Positions 48,497 to 57,345 of a DNA stretch of 64,000 nucleotides are shown piece after piece. The stretch lies in the NCBI RefSeq assembly GCF_900199205.1, contig NZ_OBMJ01000001.1, positions 2,607,001 to 2,671,000 on the forward strand, written 5' to 3'. Source of the stretch: Streptomyces sp. 1331.2. GTDB lineage: Bacteria > Actinomycetota > Actinomycetes > Streptomycetales > Streptomycetaceae. Position 1 is the first letter of the stretch; every line of letters begins with the position of its first letter. The notes beneath the pieces were generated by a model. That model did no database searches and had not been told where the DNA came from. It saw only the letters and a program-made list of their open reading frames with translations. A program made the translations under genes and the position numbers.

Positions 48497-48925
48497 TCAG
48501 CCGCGATCGGACCGGTCTGTTCGCTCAGGGCGAAATCCGGCGGACGGTCCGCCGAGCAGCATCAGCCGGCGGACCAGGGCCACCAGGTCCGCCGGATCGA
48601 AGGGCTTGCCGAGGTAGCCGTCCACCCCCACGGTGTCCCCCAGGTCGAGGTCGGCCGGGGTGCAGGCACTCACGATCGCGATCGGCAGCCGGCTGGTGTC
48701 CGGGGTCGCGCGCAGCCGGGCCGCCGTCCGCAGGCCGTCCAGCCGCGGCATCACCACGTCCAGCGTCACCACGTCGGGCTTCACCCGGCGGATGACCTCC
48801 AGGCACTCGGCGCCGTCGGCGGCGGTCACCACCTCGAAGCCTTCGAGCTCCAGGTTGACCCTGATCAGCTGGCGGATCACCTCGCTGTCGTCCACCACGA
48901 GGACCCGCCCGGACACTCCCGACAC
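48497..48925 (-). CDS. CheY-like single-domain response regulator
   Basis: Stand-alone receiver domain of about 142 residues. It has the acidic pair in VLVVDDSEVIRQ, phosphoacceptor Asp56 in DVVTLDVVMPRLDG, and the conserved Lys in GYLGKPFDPADL. There is no DNA-binding output domain, so signalling must be by protein contact. GTG codons at 48925 and 48916 are both possible starts. No histidine kinase is adjacent. It lies 95 bases upstream of argS on the same strand. Confidence 0.85.
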   Translation of the reverse strand: MSGVSGRVLVVDDSEVIRQLIRVNLELEGFEVVTAADGAECLEVIRRVKPDVVTLDVVMPRLDGLRTAARLRATPDTSRLPIAIVSACTPADLDLGDTVGVDGYLGKPFDPADLVALVRRLMLLGGPSAGFRPERTDRSDRG

Positions 48926-49093
48926 CTCACCGAGGGTATCCGCGGCCCCGCCACCCCGTCCGGCCTTTGGGCACTTCCGCTCCCCCGCCCGACACGGCGC
49001 CCCGACGCCCCTGCGCGAAACCCGTGCACGGACCATGGCCGAAGCCTGATAGTGTTCTCACGTCGGAAGCGCGAGCGACCGACAGGCCGACAG

Positions 49094-49165
49094 GCCCCCG
49101 TAGCTCAGGGGATAGAGCACCGCCCTCCGGAGGCGGGTGCGTAGGTTCGAATCCTACCGGGGGCA
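49094..49165 (+). tRNA. tRNA-Arg (anticodon CCG)
   Basis: A 72-base cloverleaf: seven-pair acceptor stem GCCCCCG/CGGGGGC, D arm GCTC/GAGC, anticodon stem CCGCC/GGCGG with loop CTCCGGA (anticodon CCG, reading CGG), T arm GTAGG/CCTAC with loop TTCGAAT, and discriminator A. The 3' CCA is not encoded. A TAGTGT (-10-like) sits at 49050-49055, about 39 bases upstream. CGG is a frequent Arg codon in this genome. argS lies nearby on the opposite strand. Confidence 0.97.
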
Positions 49166-49195
49166 CTCACGCAGTGATTGCGAGAGTGTAACCAG

Positions 49196-49234
49196 GGCCC
49201 AGATCAGTGGAGTTGATCCACGGATCTGGGCCTT
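49196..49234. terminator. bidirectional terminator after tRNA-Arg
   Basis: Ten-pair outer stem (49196-49205 with 49223-49232) and five-pair inner stem (GTGGA/TCCAC, 49207-49211 with 49217-49221) are separated by a single A-G mismatch; TT follows. It serves the tRNA and the convergent protease gene. Confidence 0.85.
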
Positions 49235-49290
49235 CGTCATGTCCGGGGGCGGGTTCGGGGCCGGCCCCGGAGGTTCCGGCCCCCGCGGGT

Positions 49291-50262
49291 TCAGGAGGCG
49301 GACGCCTCGGCCTGGATGTAGAGCGTCGCGATGGTGTGGTCGAAGTAGGCGCTGTAGGAGACGTCGTCGGTGTCCCCGCCCTGCTGGTAGCCGCCGATGG
49401 CGCCGACCACGTCGCCGGTGGCGGTGCTGATCCAGGGGCCGCCGCTGGTCCCGCCCGGGTACGAGGGGCACTCGATGACCCGCTGGTACGAGCCCTGCCT
49501 GCCGGTGGTGTTGGTGCAGAGGTTGGGCGTCTCGGAGTCGGCGGGGTAGCCGTAGAGGCGCACGGTGGCGTCGAAGGGCTCGTCGGCGCCCAGCCGGTTG
49601 CCGCCGACCACGTCCTCGACCTTGCGGCCGTTGTTGGGGGCGGTCTCCAGGATCGCGAAGTCCTCGTCCACGTCGCCCTTCTGGGACCAGCCGGCGGTGG
49701 TGTGGATCGCGGTCACCTGCCAGGTGCCGTACGGGGCGGAGCCGTCCCGGTAGCCGGGGGCGAAGGTGACGCCGTCGGTGCTGTTGAGGCAGTGCGCGGC
49801 GGTCAACAGCAGGTTGCCGGTGGCGCTGTGCAGCACGCTGGCGGTGCAGAAGTGGTTGCCCGCCCCCACCGAGCCGGTGAACAGCGCGCCGACGGTGGCG
49901 GTTTCGGGATCGCCGGCCGGAGCGGGCGCGGTGGTGCCGAGGGCCGCGCGGCGGGTGTCGGGGGCCGCGGAGGCTGTCGGCGCCGGGCTGTCGGTCGGAG
50001 TGTCCGCCGCGGTCGGGATCTCGCTCGGCGTGGGGGCCACCACCGGGGCGGGCGAGGCCGGTTCCGCCGTGGTCGGGCCCGAGCCGGGGGCGACGGCGGC
50101 CCGGGTGCTGCGGGCGGCCTTCCCGGCGGCCGTCGCATCGCTCAGGTCCAGCCCGTGCGTTCCGGTGACCACGGCGGCCACGACGACGGCGGACAGCGCG
50201 GTGAACAGTGACGGGGCCAGCAGCCGGCGGGGGCCGGACTTCTTGCGGCGGTGCTGACCCAT
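49291..50262 (-). CDS. secreted trypsin-like serine protease
   Basis: Extracellular or wall-associated chymotrypsin-fold protease, 323 residues. The N-terminus MGQHRRKKSGPRR and the hydrophobic stretch LFTALSAVVVAAVV form a signal peptide or anchor. A Pro/Ala/Thr-rich linker of about 90 residues follows. The triad is visible: His in LLTAAHCLN, Asp in DVDEDFAIL and Ser in YPGGTSGGPWIS. The specificity residues do not resemble classical trypsin closely, so the cleavage preference is open. The ATG at 50262 was chosen for the signal sequence. It is followed by a bidirectional terminator. Confidence 0.9.
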   Translation of the reverse strand: MGQHRRKKSGPRRLLAPSLFTALSAVVVAAVVTGTHGLDLSDATAAGKAARSTRAAVAPGSGPTTAEPASPAPVVAPTPSEIPTAADTPTDSPAPTASAAPDTRRAALGTTAPAPAGDPETATVGALFTGSVGAGNHFCTASVLHSATGNLLLTAAHCLNSTDGVTFAPGYRDGSAPYGTWQVTAIHTTAGWSQKGDVDEDFAILETAPNNGRKVEDVVGGNRLGADEPFDATVRLYGYPADSETPNLCTNTTGRQGSYQRVIECPSYPGGTSGGPWISTATGDVVGAIGGYQQGGDTDDVSYSAYFDHTIATLYIQAEASAS

Positions 50263-50394
50263 GCCTGTCTCTCCTGCCGGGGTTCGGTGGCGGTGTCCGG
50301 TCAACGACTATGCCGCCTCCGCCTGGAAAGGTCGTTACCGAAGGCTTGGAGGTCGATGAGAAATCCGTCACCCGGGTGTGTCCGGACAGCACGG

Positions 50395-50439
50395 CGGCGC
50401 CCGCCCGGTCCCTGGTAGCCAGGGGTCGAGCGGGCGCCG
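50395..50439. terminator. terminator of the DHA2 exporter gene
   Basis: Ten-pair stem CGGCGCCCGC/GCGGGCGCCG (50395-50404 with 50430-50439) encloses a six-pair CCCTGG/CCAGGG hairpin (50410-50415 with 50419-50424). It lies 30 bases beyond the exporter stop on the minus strand. Confidence 0.8.
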
Positions 50440-50468
50440 GAGTCGACTGCGGGACCTCGGGACGGATG

Positions 50469-52085
50469 TCAGTCGGCCGGTGGCCGGCGGCCCTCCGTCC
50501 CCGCTTCCGTACGGACTTCGCCGCCCGCCCGGACGTTGGCCTTGACGTCGGCCATGGCGGCCGCGCGCGGGCTCGGTCGGCCGTCCACGGCCCGTACCGC
50601 GGCCGCCTCAGCGCCACCCTCGACGGCGGTGGCCTCACCGGGCGCCGGACGGTGGTCGATCATCACGAAGGCGACCAGTGCGGCGACGATCAGCACGCCC
50701 ATCGCGACCCAGGTGGCGACCGCGTAGCCGTGCACCGCGCCCTGGGCCTGTACCCCCGGATCGGAGGCGAGCCGGGTGGACAGGTAGGTCGCGGTGGCGC
50801 TGGCCGCGATGGTGTTCAGCAGCGCCGTACCGAAGGAACCGCCCACCTGCTGGGCCGAGTTGATGGTGGCGGACGCGGCCCCCGCCTCGTTCGGGGCGAC
50901 CCCCAGGGTGGCCAGGCTCATCGACGGCATGAACACCAGGCCCATGCCGAAGCCGAGCAGCAGCTGGGCCGGCAGCACCATGGCGGCCCACGGGCTGTCC
51001 ACCTTCATCTGGGTCAGCCAGGCCATGCCGCCCGCGGCGAGCAGCAGGCCCGGGGTGATCAGGTTGCGGGAGGGCACCCGGTTCATCAGCCGGGCCGCGA
51101 AGCCCGTCGAACTGGTGATGATCGCGGCGGTCATCGGCAGGAACGAGACGCCGGACATCACCGGCGAGAAGTGCTTGATCACCTGGAGGTAGTAGGTCAG
51201 GAACAGGAACAGGCCGAACATGCCGACCATGGCCAGGCCGACCGAGAGCGCGGCGCCGCCGCGGTTGCGCTCGCCGACGATGTGCAGCGGCAGCAGCGCG
51301 TGGTCGGTGTGCTTCTCGACCAGGACGAAGCAGGCCAGCAGCGCGACGCCGAGCGCCAGTGATCCCAGCACCAGCCAGTCGCCCCAGCCCCTGGTCACGG
51401 CCTCGGAGGTGCCGAAGACGATGGCGAGCAGACCGGAGCAGCCGAGCACCGCGCCCGGCAGGTCGAGTTTGATCCGCCGGCCCTTGGCGACGTGGTCGCG
51501 GGCCAGTACCCAGCGGGCGGCGAAGGCGGTGGCGATCGCGATCGGGGTGTTGACGAACAGGCACCAGCGCCAGTTCAGGTACTCGGTCAGCACGCCGCCG
51601 GTGATGAAGCCGATCGCGGCGCCGCTGCCGGCGATCGCGCCGAAGATGCCGAAGGCCGTGCTGCGTTCCCTGGGGTTGGAGAAGGTCGTGGAGAGCAGCC
51701 CCAGCGCGGAGGGGGCGAGCAGTGCGCCGAACGCGCCCTGCAGGGCTCGGGCGCCGAACAGCATGGCCGGGGTGACGGCCGCGCCGCCGACGGCGGAGGC
51801 CAGGGCGAAGCCCAGGAGGCCGATGGTGAAGACGCGCTTTCGGCCGAAGAGGTCGCCCAGACGGCCGCCGAGCAGCAGCAGGCCGCCGAAGGCGAGCGTG
51901 TAGGCGGTGATCATCCACTGCCGGTCGGCGTCGGAGATCCCCAGGTCCTTCTGGGCCGACGGCAGAGCGATGTTCACGATGGTGATGTCGAGGACGATCA
52001 TGAGCTGGGCGATGGCGATGACCGCCAGGGCCCACCAGCGGCGGCGGTCGGCGCCCTCATGACCGGTGGCGGGTTGCGAGGTCAC
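50469..52085 (-). CDS. MFS drug exporter, DHA2 (EmrB/QacA) family, 14 spans
   Basis: Proton-driven multidrug efflux protein, 538 residues with 14 predicted membrane spans. Span 1 has LMIVLDITIVNIALPSAQKD (motif D1 of DHA2 transporters), the loop after span 2 is GGRLGDLFGRKRVF (motif A), and FGIFGAIAGSGAAIGFITGG is motif C. A soluble Ala/Pro/Arg-rich C-terminal tail follows. The GTG at 52085 is eight bases after GGAAGG. No adjacent regulator; the nearest TetR gene is 2 kb away and separated by a peptidase gene. Confidence 0.92.
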   Translation of the reverse strand: MTSQPATGHEGADRRRWWALAVIAIAQLMIVLDITIVNIALPSAQKDLGISDADRQWMITAYTLAFGGLLLLGGRLGDLFGRKRVFTIGLLGFALASAVGGAAVTPAMLFGARALQGAFGALLAPSALGLLSTTFSNPRERSTAFGIFGAIAGSGAAIGFITGGVLTEYLNWRWCLFVNTPIAIATAFAARWVLARDHVAKGRRIKLDLPGAVLGCSGLLAIVFGTSEAVTRGWGDWLVLGSLALGVALLACFVLVEKHTDHALLPLHIVGERNRGGAALSVGLAMVGMFGLFLFLTYYLQVIKHFSPVMSGVSFLPMTAAIITSSTGFAARLMNRVPSRNLITPGLLLAAGGMAWLTQMKVDSPWAAMVLPAQLLLGFGMGLVFMPSMSLATLGVAPNEAGAASATINSAQQVGGSFGTALLNTIAASATATYLSTRLASDPGVQAQGAVHGYAVATWVAMGVLIVAALVAFVMIDHRPAPGEATAVEGGAEAAAVRAVDGRPSPRAAAMADVKANVRAGGEVRTEAGTEGRRPPAD

Positions 52086-52201
52086 TGGTCGAGCCTTCCG
52101 GAGTGGTACGGAGAGGTCACGCAGTCGCATTCCAGCCAATACCCGGGCCCGATCGCATGGCAAGGAAAAACCTCACCAAATCGAACTATCGGGACAAAAG
52201 A

Positions 52202-52245
52202 ACCGGGGTCCTGGGACTTCGGGACGAGCCCCCCAGGACCCCGGT
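52202..52245 (-). terminator. intrinsic terminator of the DUF885 gene
   Basis: Perfect 14-pair stem (52202-52215 with 52232-52245). On the minus strand it is followed by TCTTTTG, making it the most canonical terminator in the window. Confidence 0.9.
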
Positions 52246-52259
52246 CCGGCACCCGCGGA

Positions 52260-53966
52260 TCAGAGCGCCGACAGCTCCTCGACCAGGTCGTCCAGGCCCA
52301 GCGAGCCCTGCGAGAGCGCCGCCATGTGCCAGGCCTTGAGGTCGAACTCCTCGCCGCGCGCCTCGTGCGCCGCCTTTGCCGCCGCCCGGCCGCGCAGCCA
52401 GGCGCGTTCGCCGAGCTTGTAGCCGATCGCCTGGCCGGGCATGCCCAGGTAGCGGACCAGCTCGCTGTCCAGGAAGTCGTCGGTCAGACCGCAGTACTGC
52501 CCGAAGAACTCGCGGGCGTGCTCCGGGCTGACCGGCTCGCCCGGCTTGTACGGGGAGTCCGCCGGGAAGTCCAGGCCGGCGTGCATGCCGATGTCGACGA
52601 TGACCCGCAGCGCCCGCATCATCTGCGCGTTGAGGTAGCCGAGGCGGTGGCCCGGGTCGGTGAGGTAACCCAGCTCGTCCATCAGGCGCTCCGCGTACAG
52701 CGCCCAGCCCTCCAGGTTGGCGCTGACCCCGCCGAGGCTCACCTGGTAGGTGGAGAGCCGGTCGGCGACGTAGTTCCACTGCGCGAGCTGGAGGTGGTGG
52801 CCCGGGACGCCCTCGTGGTACCAGATCGAGACCAGGTCCCAGAGCGGGAAGCGCTCCCGGCCCAGCAGCGGCAGCCAGGTCCGCCCGGGACGGTTGAAGT
52901 CCAGCGACGGCGGGGTGTAGTACGGCGCGGCGGCGCTGCCGGCCGGGGCGATCTTCGACTCGACCCGGGTGACCGGCTCGGCCAGGTCGAAGTGGGTGCC
53001 CTGGAGGTCGCGGATCGCCTGGTCCATCAGGCCCTGCAGGTGCTCCCGGATGCCCTCGGCGCCCTCGACGGCGGGGCCGTCGGTCCCCAGCCAGGCCATC
53101 GCCGCCATCGGGTCGGCGCCCGGGCGGACCTTCTCGGCCTCGGCCCGCATCTGGGCGAGCAGGTCGTGGAACTCGGCCCAGCCCCAGGCGTACGCCTCGT
53201 CCAGGTCCAGGTCGGCGCCGGACCAGTAGCGCACCCAGCGGCGGTAGCGCTCACGGCCCACCGCGTCGGGGGTGTCGGCCGCGGCCGGGCCGTACACGTC
53301 GCGCAGCCACTCGCGCAGCTCGGCCAGCGCCGCGGTGGCCGCGACCGCGTGCCCGGACAGCTCGGCGCGCAGGTCCTCCGGCGCGTCCTGGACGAACTGC
53401 CCGAACCAGCCGCCCGGCACCTCGCCTTCCAACCACTCGGCGATCTGCCCGACCATCGTGGTCACCTGGCGCGGGCCGGCCAGCAGGCCGCGCTCGATGC
53501 CCTCGGCCAGGGTCTGCCGGTACTGCTCCAGCGCGACCGGGACCTTCGCCAGGCGGCGGCCGACGATCTGCCACTCTGCCCCGGTGCCGGTGGCCATCAG
53601 GGTGAAGGACTCCCGCAGGTCGTGCACCGGGGAGGCCAGGTTGCGCACCGCGCGCAGGTGCTCCCCCGCGTCGTGGACGGCGAGTTCGGCGGTCAGCCGC
53701 TCGCGCAGCAGCCGGGCGCAGCGGCGCTCGGCCTCGTCGTCGGCGGCGCCGGCCCGCTCGGCCTCGTCGAGCTGTGCCAGGGTGCGGCGGCCGAGCTCGG
53801 CGATCGCCCGGGCACCGGCCGGGGAGAGGTCGGGCAGTCGGTCGTCCTCGGGGTTCAGGCCGAGGTAGACCGCGGTCAGCGGGTCGAGTTCGGCGAGCGC
53901 GCGGACGTAGCCGTCGGCGATGCGGCGCGGGGTGGTGCCATCGGTGGTGATCAGTTCTTCAACCAT
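52260..53966 (-). CDS. DUF885 family protein, putative metallopeptidase
   Basis: DUF885 protein of 568 residues, mostly alpha-helical, resembling zinc carboxypeptidase/dipeptidase-like proteins. The likely metal centre is IWYHEGVPGHHLQLAQ (HE-x3-GHH), a diagnostic DUF885 motif. No signal peptide, so cytosolic. The ATG at 53966 starts the conserved MVEELITTDGTTPRRIADGY; a longer frame upstream is non-homologous. It is divergent from a TetR regulator across 164 bases, which suggests the regulator controls it. Substrate unknown. Confidence 0.85.
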   Translation of the reverse strand: MVEELITTDGTTPRRIADGYVRALAELDPLTAVYLGLNPEDDRLPDLSPAGARAIAELGRRTLAQLDEAERAGAADDEAERRCARLLRERLTAELAVHDAGEHLRAVRNLASPVHDLRESFTLMATGTGAEWQIVGRRLAKVPVALEQYRQTLAEGIERGLLAGPRQVTTMVGQIAEWLEGEVPGGWFGQFVQDAPEDLRAELSGHAVAATAALAELREWLRDVYGPAAADTPDAVGRERYRRWVRYWSGADLDLDEAYAWGWAEFHDLLAQMRAEAEKVRPGADPMAAMAWLGTDGPAVEGAEGIREHLQGLMDQAIRDLQGTHFDLAEPVTRVESKIAPAGSAAAPYYTPPSLDFNRPGRTWLPLLGRERFPLWDLVSIWYHEGVPGHHLQLAQWNYVADRLSTYQVSLGGVSANLEGWALYAERLMDELGYLTDPGHRLGYLNAQMMRALRVIVDIGMHAGLDFPADSPYKPGEPVSPEHAREFFGQYCGLTDDFLDSELVRYLGMPGQAIGYKLGERAWLRGRAAAKAAHEARGEEFDLKAWHMAALSQGSLGLDDLVEELSAL

Positions 53967-54130
53967 CCGGACATCATGGCGTGGTGCGGCCGGTTTGCAA
54001 CCCCCTTGCCGACCCGGTCCGTGCCCGCTGCGGCCGCCGCTCCGTGCCCGCACACCTGCGCACCGACCCGCGGAAATCCGTTCGGACGCGACAGGATCCG
54101 ATCCGTCCGACGCCCATTACGCTGACCGCC

Positions 54131-54886
54131 ATGGAAGACCGCCCCACCCCGGCAGCCGACCAGGTGCCCGCCCCGGCCGTACCGGACCTGCGCCCGCGCC
54201 GCACCGGCTACCGGCGGCTGCCGGTCCAGCAGCGGCGCGAGCAGCTGATCGCGGTCGCCCTGGAGCTGTTCGCGTCCCGGCCGCCCGAGGAGGTGAGCCT
54301 GGACGACGTCGCCGAGGCCGCCGGGGCCTCCCGCCCGCTGGTCTACCGCTACTTCGCGGGCGGCAAGCAGCAGTTGTACGAGGCCGCGCTGCGCACCGCG
54401 GCCGAGGAGCTGACCGGCCGCTTCGCCGTCCCGCTGACCGGGACGCCGTCCGAGCAGCTGGCGGCCGTGCTGGACGGCTACTTCGCGTTCGTGGCCGAGC
54501 ACGACGCGGGCTACTCGGCGCTGCTGCGCGGCGGTTCGGTGGTGGAGACGGCCCGCACCTCGGCGATCGTGGACGACGTCCGGCGGGCGGCGCTGCGCCG
54601 GACGCTGCGGCACCTGGGCGTGCGGGAGGCCGGGCCGCGGCTGACGCTGCTGGTGCGCTCGTGGATCGCGGTGGTCGAGGGCGCCTCGCTGAGCTGGCTG
54701 GACGAGGGGCGCGCGCTGCCCGTGAGCGAGCTGCGCGACTGGCTGGTGGACCAGTTCACCGCGATGGCGGCGGCGACGGCGCTGCACGATCCGCAGACGG
54801 CGCAGGTGCTGGCCGGGCTGCTCGCGCTGGAGGGCCCGGACGCGCCGCGGGCCGCGCGGCTGCGGGAGGTCCTGGAGCCGCGGTGA
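54131..54886 (+). CDS. TetR-family transcriptional regulator
   Basis: Repressor of 251 residues. The N-terminal helix-turn-helix is RREQLIAVALELFASRPPEE through VAEAAGASRPLVYRYFAGGK, preceded by a 30-residue Pro/Ala-rich extension. The remaining helices form the ligand-binding domain. The ATG at 54131 is the only good start. The intergenic region to the divergent DUF885 gene contains TCCGTTCGGA and further ATCCG repeats, a possible operator. A 15-base direct repeat spans its stop codon (54882-54896 and 54904-54918). Confidence 0.9.
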   Translation: MEDRPTPAADQVPAPAVPDLRPRRTGYRRLPVQQRREQLIAVALELFASRPPEEVSLDDVAEAAGASRPLVYRYFAGGKQQLYEAALRTAAEELTGRFAVPLTGTPSEQLAAVLDGYFAFVAEHDAGYSALLRGGSVVETARTSAIVDDVRRAALRRTLRHLGVREAGPRLTLLVRSWIAVVEGASLSWLDEGRALPVSELRDWLVDQFTAMAAATALHDPQTAQVLAGLLALEGPDAPRAARLREVLEPR

Positions 54887-54912
54887 GGCTCCCGACGAGC
54901 GGTGGTGAGGCT

Positions 54913-54938
54913 CCCGACCCCCGTGCCAAGGGTCGGGG
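54913..54938. terminator. bidirectional hairpin between TetR and FAH genes
   Basis: Eight-pair CCCGACCC/GGGTCGGG stem (54913-54920 with 54931-54938) with a ten-base loop between convergent gene ends. Confidence 0.65.
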
Positions 54939-54947
54939 CTCAGCCGG

Positions 54948-55799
54948 TCACGCCTTGCCGAGCACCTGGCGCTGGCGGCCGAGGCCGTCGATCTCGATCT
55001 CGACCACGTCGCCCGGGACGAGGTACGGCGTGCCGGGGCGGCCCAGGGTGACCCCGGCCGGGGTGCCGGTGACGATCACGTCGCCGGGCTCCAGCACCAT
55101 GAACTGGCTGGCGTAGCGGACCAGTTCGAACACCGGGAAGATCATCTCCGCGGTGCTGCCGTGCTGCCGCTGCTCGCCGTTGACCCAGAGCCGCAGCGAC
55201 AGGGCCTGCGGGTCCGCCACCTCGTCGGCGGTGACCAGCCAGGGCCCGAGCGGGGTGAAGGTCTCCGCCGACTTGCCCTTGTCCCACTGGCCGCCGCGCT
55301 CGAACTGGAAGGCCCGCTCGGTGACGTCGTTGGCGATCGTGTAGCCGGCGATCACCGCGGCGGCCTGCTCCGGCCCCTCCAGGTAGCGGGCCGTCCGGCC
55401 GATCACCACGGCCAGCTCGGCCTCGTAGTCGGTCTTCTCGCCGCCGCGCGGCACCAGCACCTCGTCGTACGGGCCGACCACGGTGCTGCTCGGCTTGAGG
55501 AAGATCACCGGCTCGTCCGGGATCGCCGCCCCGGCCTCGGCCGCGTGGTCGCGGTAGTTGAGCCCGATGCCGACCACCTTGCCCGGGCGGGCCACCGGCG
55601 CGCCCACCCGCTGCCCGGCCAGGTCCACCACCGGCAGGACGCCGGCGGCCACGTCCCGGGCCAGCGCGACCGGGTCCAGCCCGGCCAGGAACTCCCCGTC
55701 GAGGTCGCGGGCCCGCCCGGAGAGGTCGTACGCGGTGCCGTCCTCGCCGAGGACGACCGGGCGTTCGGCGCCCTCGGGTCCGACGCGCAGGAGCTTCAT
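54948..55799 (-). CDS. fumarylacetoacetate hydrolase (FAH) family protein
   Basis: Metal-dependent hydrolase/decarboxylase/isomerase family, 283 residues. Conserved parts are VGIGLNYRDHAAEAG, the metal ligands in EKTDYEAELAVVIGR, ANDVTERAFQFERGGQWDKG and VTGTPAGVTLG near the end. The fold covers fumarylacetoacetase, 2-hydroxyhepta-2,4-diene-dioate isomerase and oxaloacetate decarboxylase activities, so the reaction cannot be named. ATG at 55799. A GGTATACC palindrome lies about 70 bases upstream. Confidence 0.9.
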   Translation of the reverse strand: MKLLRVGPEGAERPVVLGEDGTAYDLSGRARDLDGEFLAGLDPVALARDVAAGVLPVVDLAGQRVGAPVARPGKVVGIGLNYRDHAAEAGAAIPDEPVIFLKPSSTVVGPYDEVLVPRGGEKTDYEAELAVVIGRTARYLEGPEQAAAVIAGYTIANDVTERAFQFERGGQWDKGKSAETFTPLGPWLVTADEVADPQALSLRLWVNGEQRQHGSTAEMIFPVFELVRYASQFMVLEPGDVIVTGTPAGVTLGRPGTPYLVPGDVVEIEIDGLGRQRQVLGKA

Positions 55800-55868
55800 C
55801 GATCCTTCACCAGCCTTTCGTCGCAGCTCACGGGGGCGGTACGCGACCGCTCCCGGGTCCGGCAACGA

Positions 55869-55876
55869 GGTATACC
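55869..55876. promoter_or_regulatory. GGTATACC palindrome upstream of the FAH gene
   Basis: The perfect palindrome GGTATACC, within TTGGTATACCTC on the minus strand, includes a TATACC that could serve as the -10 box. GntR-type regulators often bind sites of the form TnGTATACnA. No GntR gene is present in the window, so this is tentative. Confidence 0.3.
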
Positions 55877-55993
55877 AACGCCCCGGGTGAGCCGACCAGA
55901 CCGTCCCGATGGGCGAAATCCTCCCGATTCCCACCAGGGGCCGGGCCCCGGCTCGGGTGGCTGCACGGTTGACAAGCGTTCCGGCGCGGCCGC

Positions 55994-57205
55994 TCAGCCG
56001 GCCTGCGCGCCGACGTCGAGCAGCGCCGCCAGGCTCAGGGCGCGCGGCCGGCCCGGGCCGAGCCGGGCTACCTCCCGCTGCCAGTGCCCGAGGTCGCGCC
56101 GCGCGTCCGCCCGGGCCTGCCGGTCGGCGCCCGGCGCCTGCGTCAGCTCGTCCAGCAGGGCGACGGCCGCGCCCGGGCTGCCGTCCCGGGCCAGCCAGAG
56201 CGCCAGGTCGTGGCAGGTGCGCAGGGTGCGAGGGTCGGCCGGGCCGCAGATCCGGGCGAATTCGGGGACGAGCGCGGCGAGGATCTCCACCGCCTGCGCC
56301 GGTTCGCCCGCCGCGCCGTACTGCCAGGCCCGGTCGGCCCGCCGGCGCAGCTGCTCCGCGGTCGGGTCGCCGGGGCCGAGCATCCCCGGCCGGACGGCGC
56401 GCAGCCGCTCCAGCACCTCGGCGGCGTCGGCCGGGCGGTCCCCGGGCTCCTTGGCGAGCAGCGCGGCGACCAGGTCGGCCAGTGCCGGGTCCTTGCTGCG
56501 CACCCGGGCCGGGACCTCGTCCAGGTGCTTGTGGATGTACTCGGCGACGGAGGCGGCGCGGAACGGGCGCCCGCCGGTGCAGACCTCGTACAGCATGACG
56601 CCGAGCGCGTAGAGGTCGGCCCGGCCGTCCACCGTACCGCCGGACCAGCACTCGGGCGCCAGGTAGGGGACGGTGCCGACCACGTTGCCGGTGGAGGTGA
56701 GCCGGACGGTCTGGGTGACCAGTCGGGCGATGCCGAAGTCCAGGACCTTGGCCCGCTCCCCCTCGTCCGCGATCATCACGTTCTCGGGCTTGATGTCCCG
56801 GTGGACGATGCCCGAGCGGTGCGCGGCGTCCAGCGCCTTGCACACGTGGCGCATCCAGCGCAGCGCCTTGGCGTGGTCCGGCGGCCCGCCCCTGAGCACC
56901 TCGGACAGCGCCCGGCCGCGGACCAGCTCCATCACCAGGTACGGGATCTCCCCGGAGCCGGCGGCCGTCCGCCCGTAGTCGTACACCGTCACGATGTGCG
57001 GGTTGCTGAGGCCGCCGGCCGTCCGGGCCTCGCGGACGAACCGGGCGACGGCCTCCCGGTCGGTGGCGTGCTCGGCGAGCAGGACCTTCACGGCGACCTG
57101 CCGGCGCATCTCCTGGTCGGTCGCCCGCCAGACCACGCCGAAGCCGCCCCGGCCCAGTCGCTCCTCCAGTCGGAAGCGACCGCCGAGCACGTCGCCCTCT
57201 TCCAT
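55994..57205 (-). CDS. serine/threonine protein kinase, cytosolic
   Basis: Hanks-type kinase of 403 residues. The catalytic domain has the Gly-rich loop LGRGGFGVVW, VAVKVL, catalytic HRDIKPENVM, DFGIARL and GTVPYLAPE. Unlike PknB-type sensors it has no transmembrane or PASTA segment; the C-terminal 130 residues are helical and TPR-like (AGEPAQAVEILAALVPEFAR, SPGAAVALLDELTQ). This resembles kinases with a C-terminal peptide-repeat module for partner docking. I took the ATG at 57205; a TTG four codons upstream is possible. Confidence 0.9.
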   Translation of the reverse strand: MEEGDVLGGRFRLEERLGRGGFGVVWRATDQEMRRQVAVKVLLAEHATDREAVARFVREARTAGGLSNPHIVTVYDYGRTAAGSGEIPYLVMELVRGRALSEVLRGGPPDHAKALRWMRHVCKALDAAHRSGIVHRDIKPENVMIADEGERAKVLDFGIARLVTQTVRLTSTGNVVGTVPYLAPECWSGGTVDGRADLYALGVMLYEVCTGGRPFRAASVAEYIHKHLDEVPARVRSKDPALADLVAALLAKEPGDRPADAAEVLERLRAVRPGMLGPGDPTAEQLRRRADRAWQYGAAGEPAQAVEILAALVPEFARICGPADPRTLRTCHDLALWLARDGSPGAAVALLDELTQAPGADRQARADARRDLGHWQREVARLGPGRPRALSLAALLDVGAQAG

Positions 57206-57345
57206 GCCGTCCCCCAACTCGACCGCGCCCGCCCGGCGTTCGCCGTCGGAGGGGTCACCTTAGCGGCGGTCGGGGACGAACGGGTGAACGGGCCCGGGCC
57301 GGGGCTTGCGGACTTCGCCACGGCCACGGGCAACCGCGGCTGCGA

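Noticed and set aside
49094..49240. Integration site of a mobile element at tRNA-Arg
   Set aside because: No integrase, no duplicated tRNA 3' end and no foreign-looking genes beside it; a terminator follows directly.
54061..54125. TetR operator from repeated ATCCG and TCCGTTCGGA
   Set aside because: The repeats are imperfect and short in a GC-rich background; not specific enough to list as a site.
49291..57205. Biosynthetic gene cluster suggested by exporter, TetR, FAH and LLM-type genes
   Set aside because: No core biosynthetic enzyme is present and the genes are separately terminated single units.
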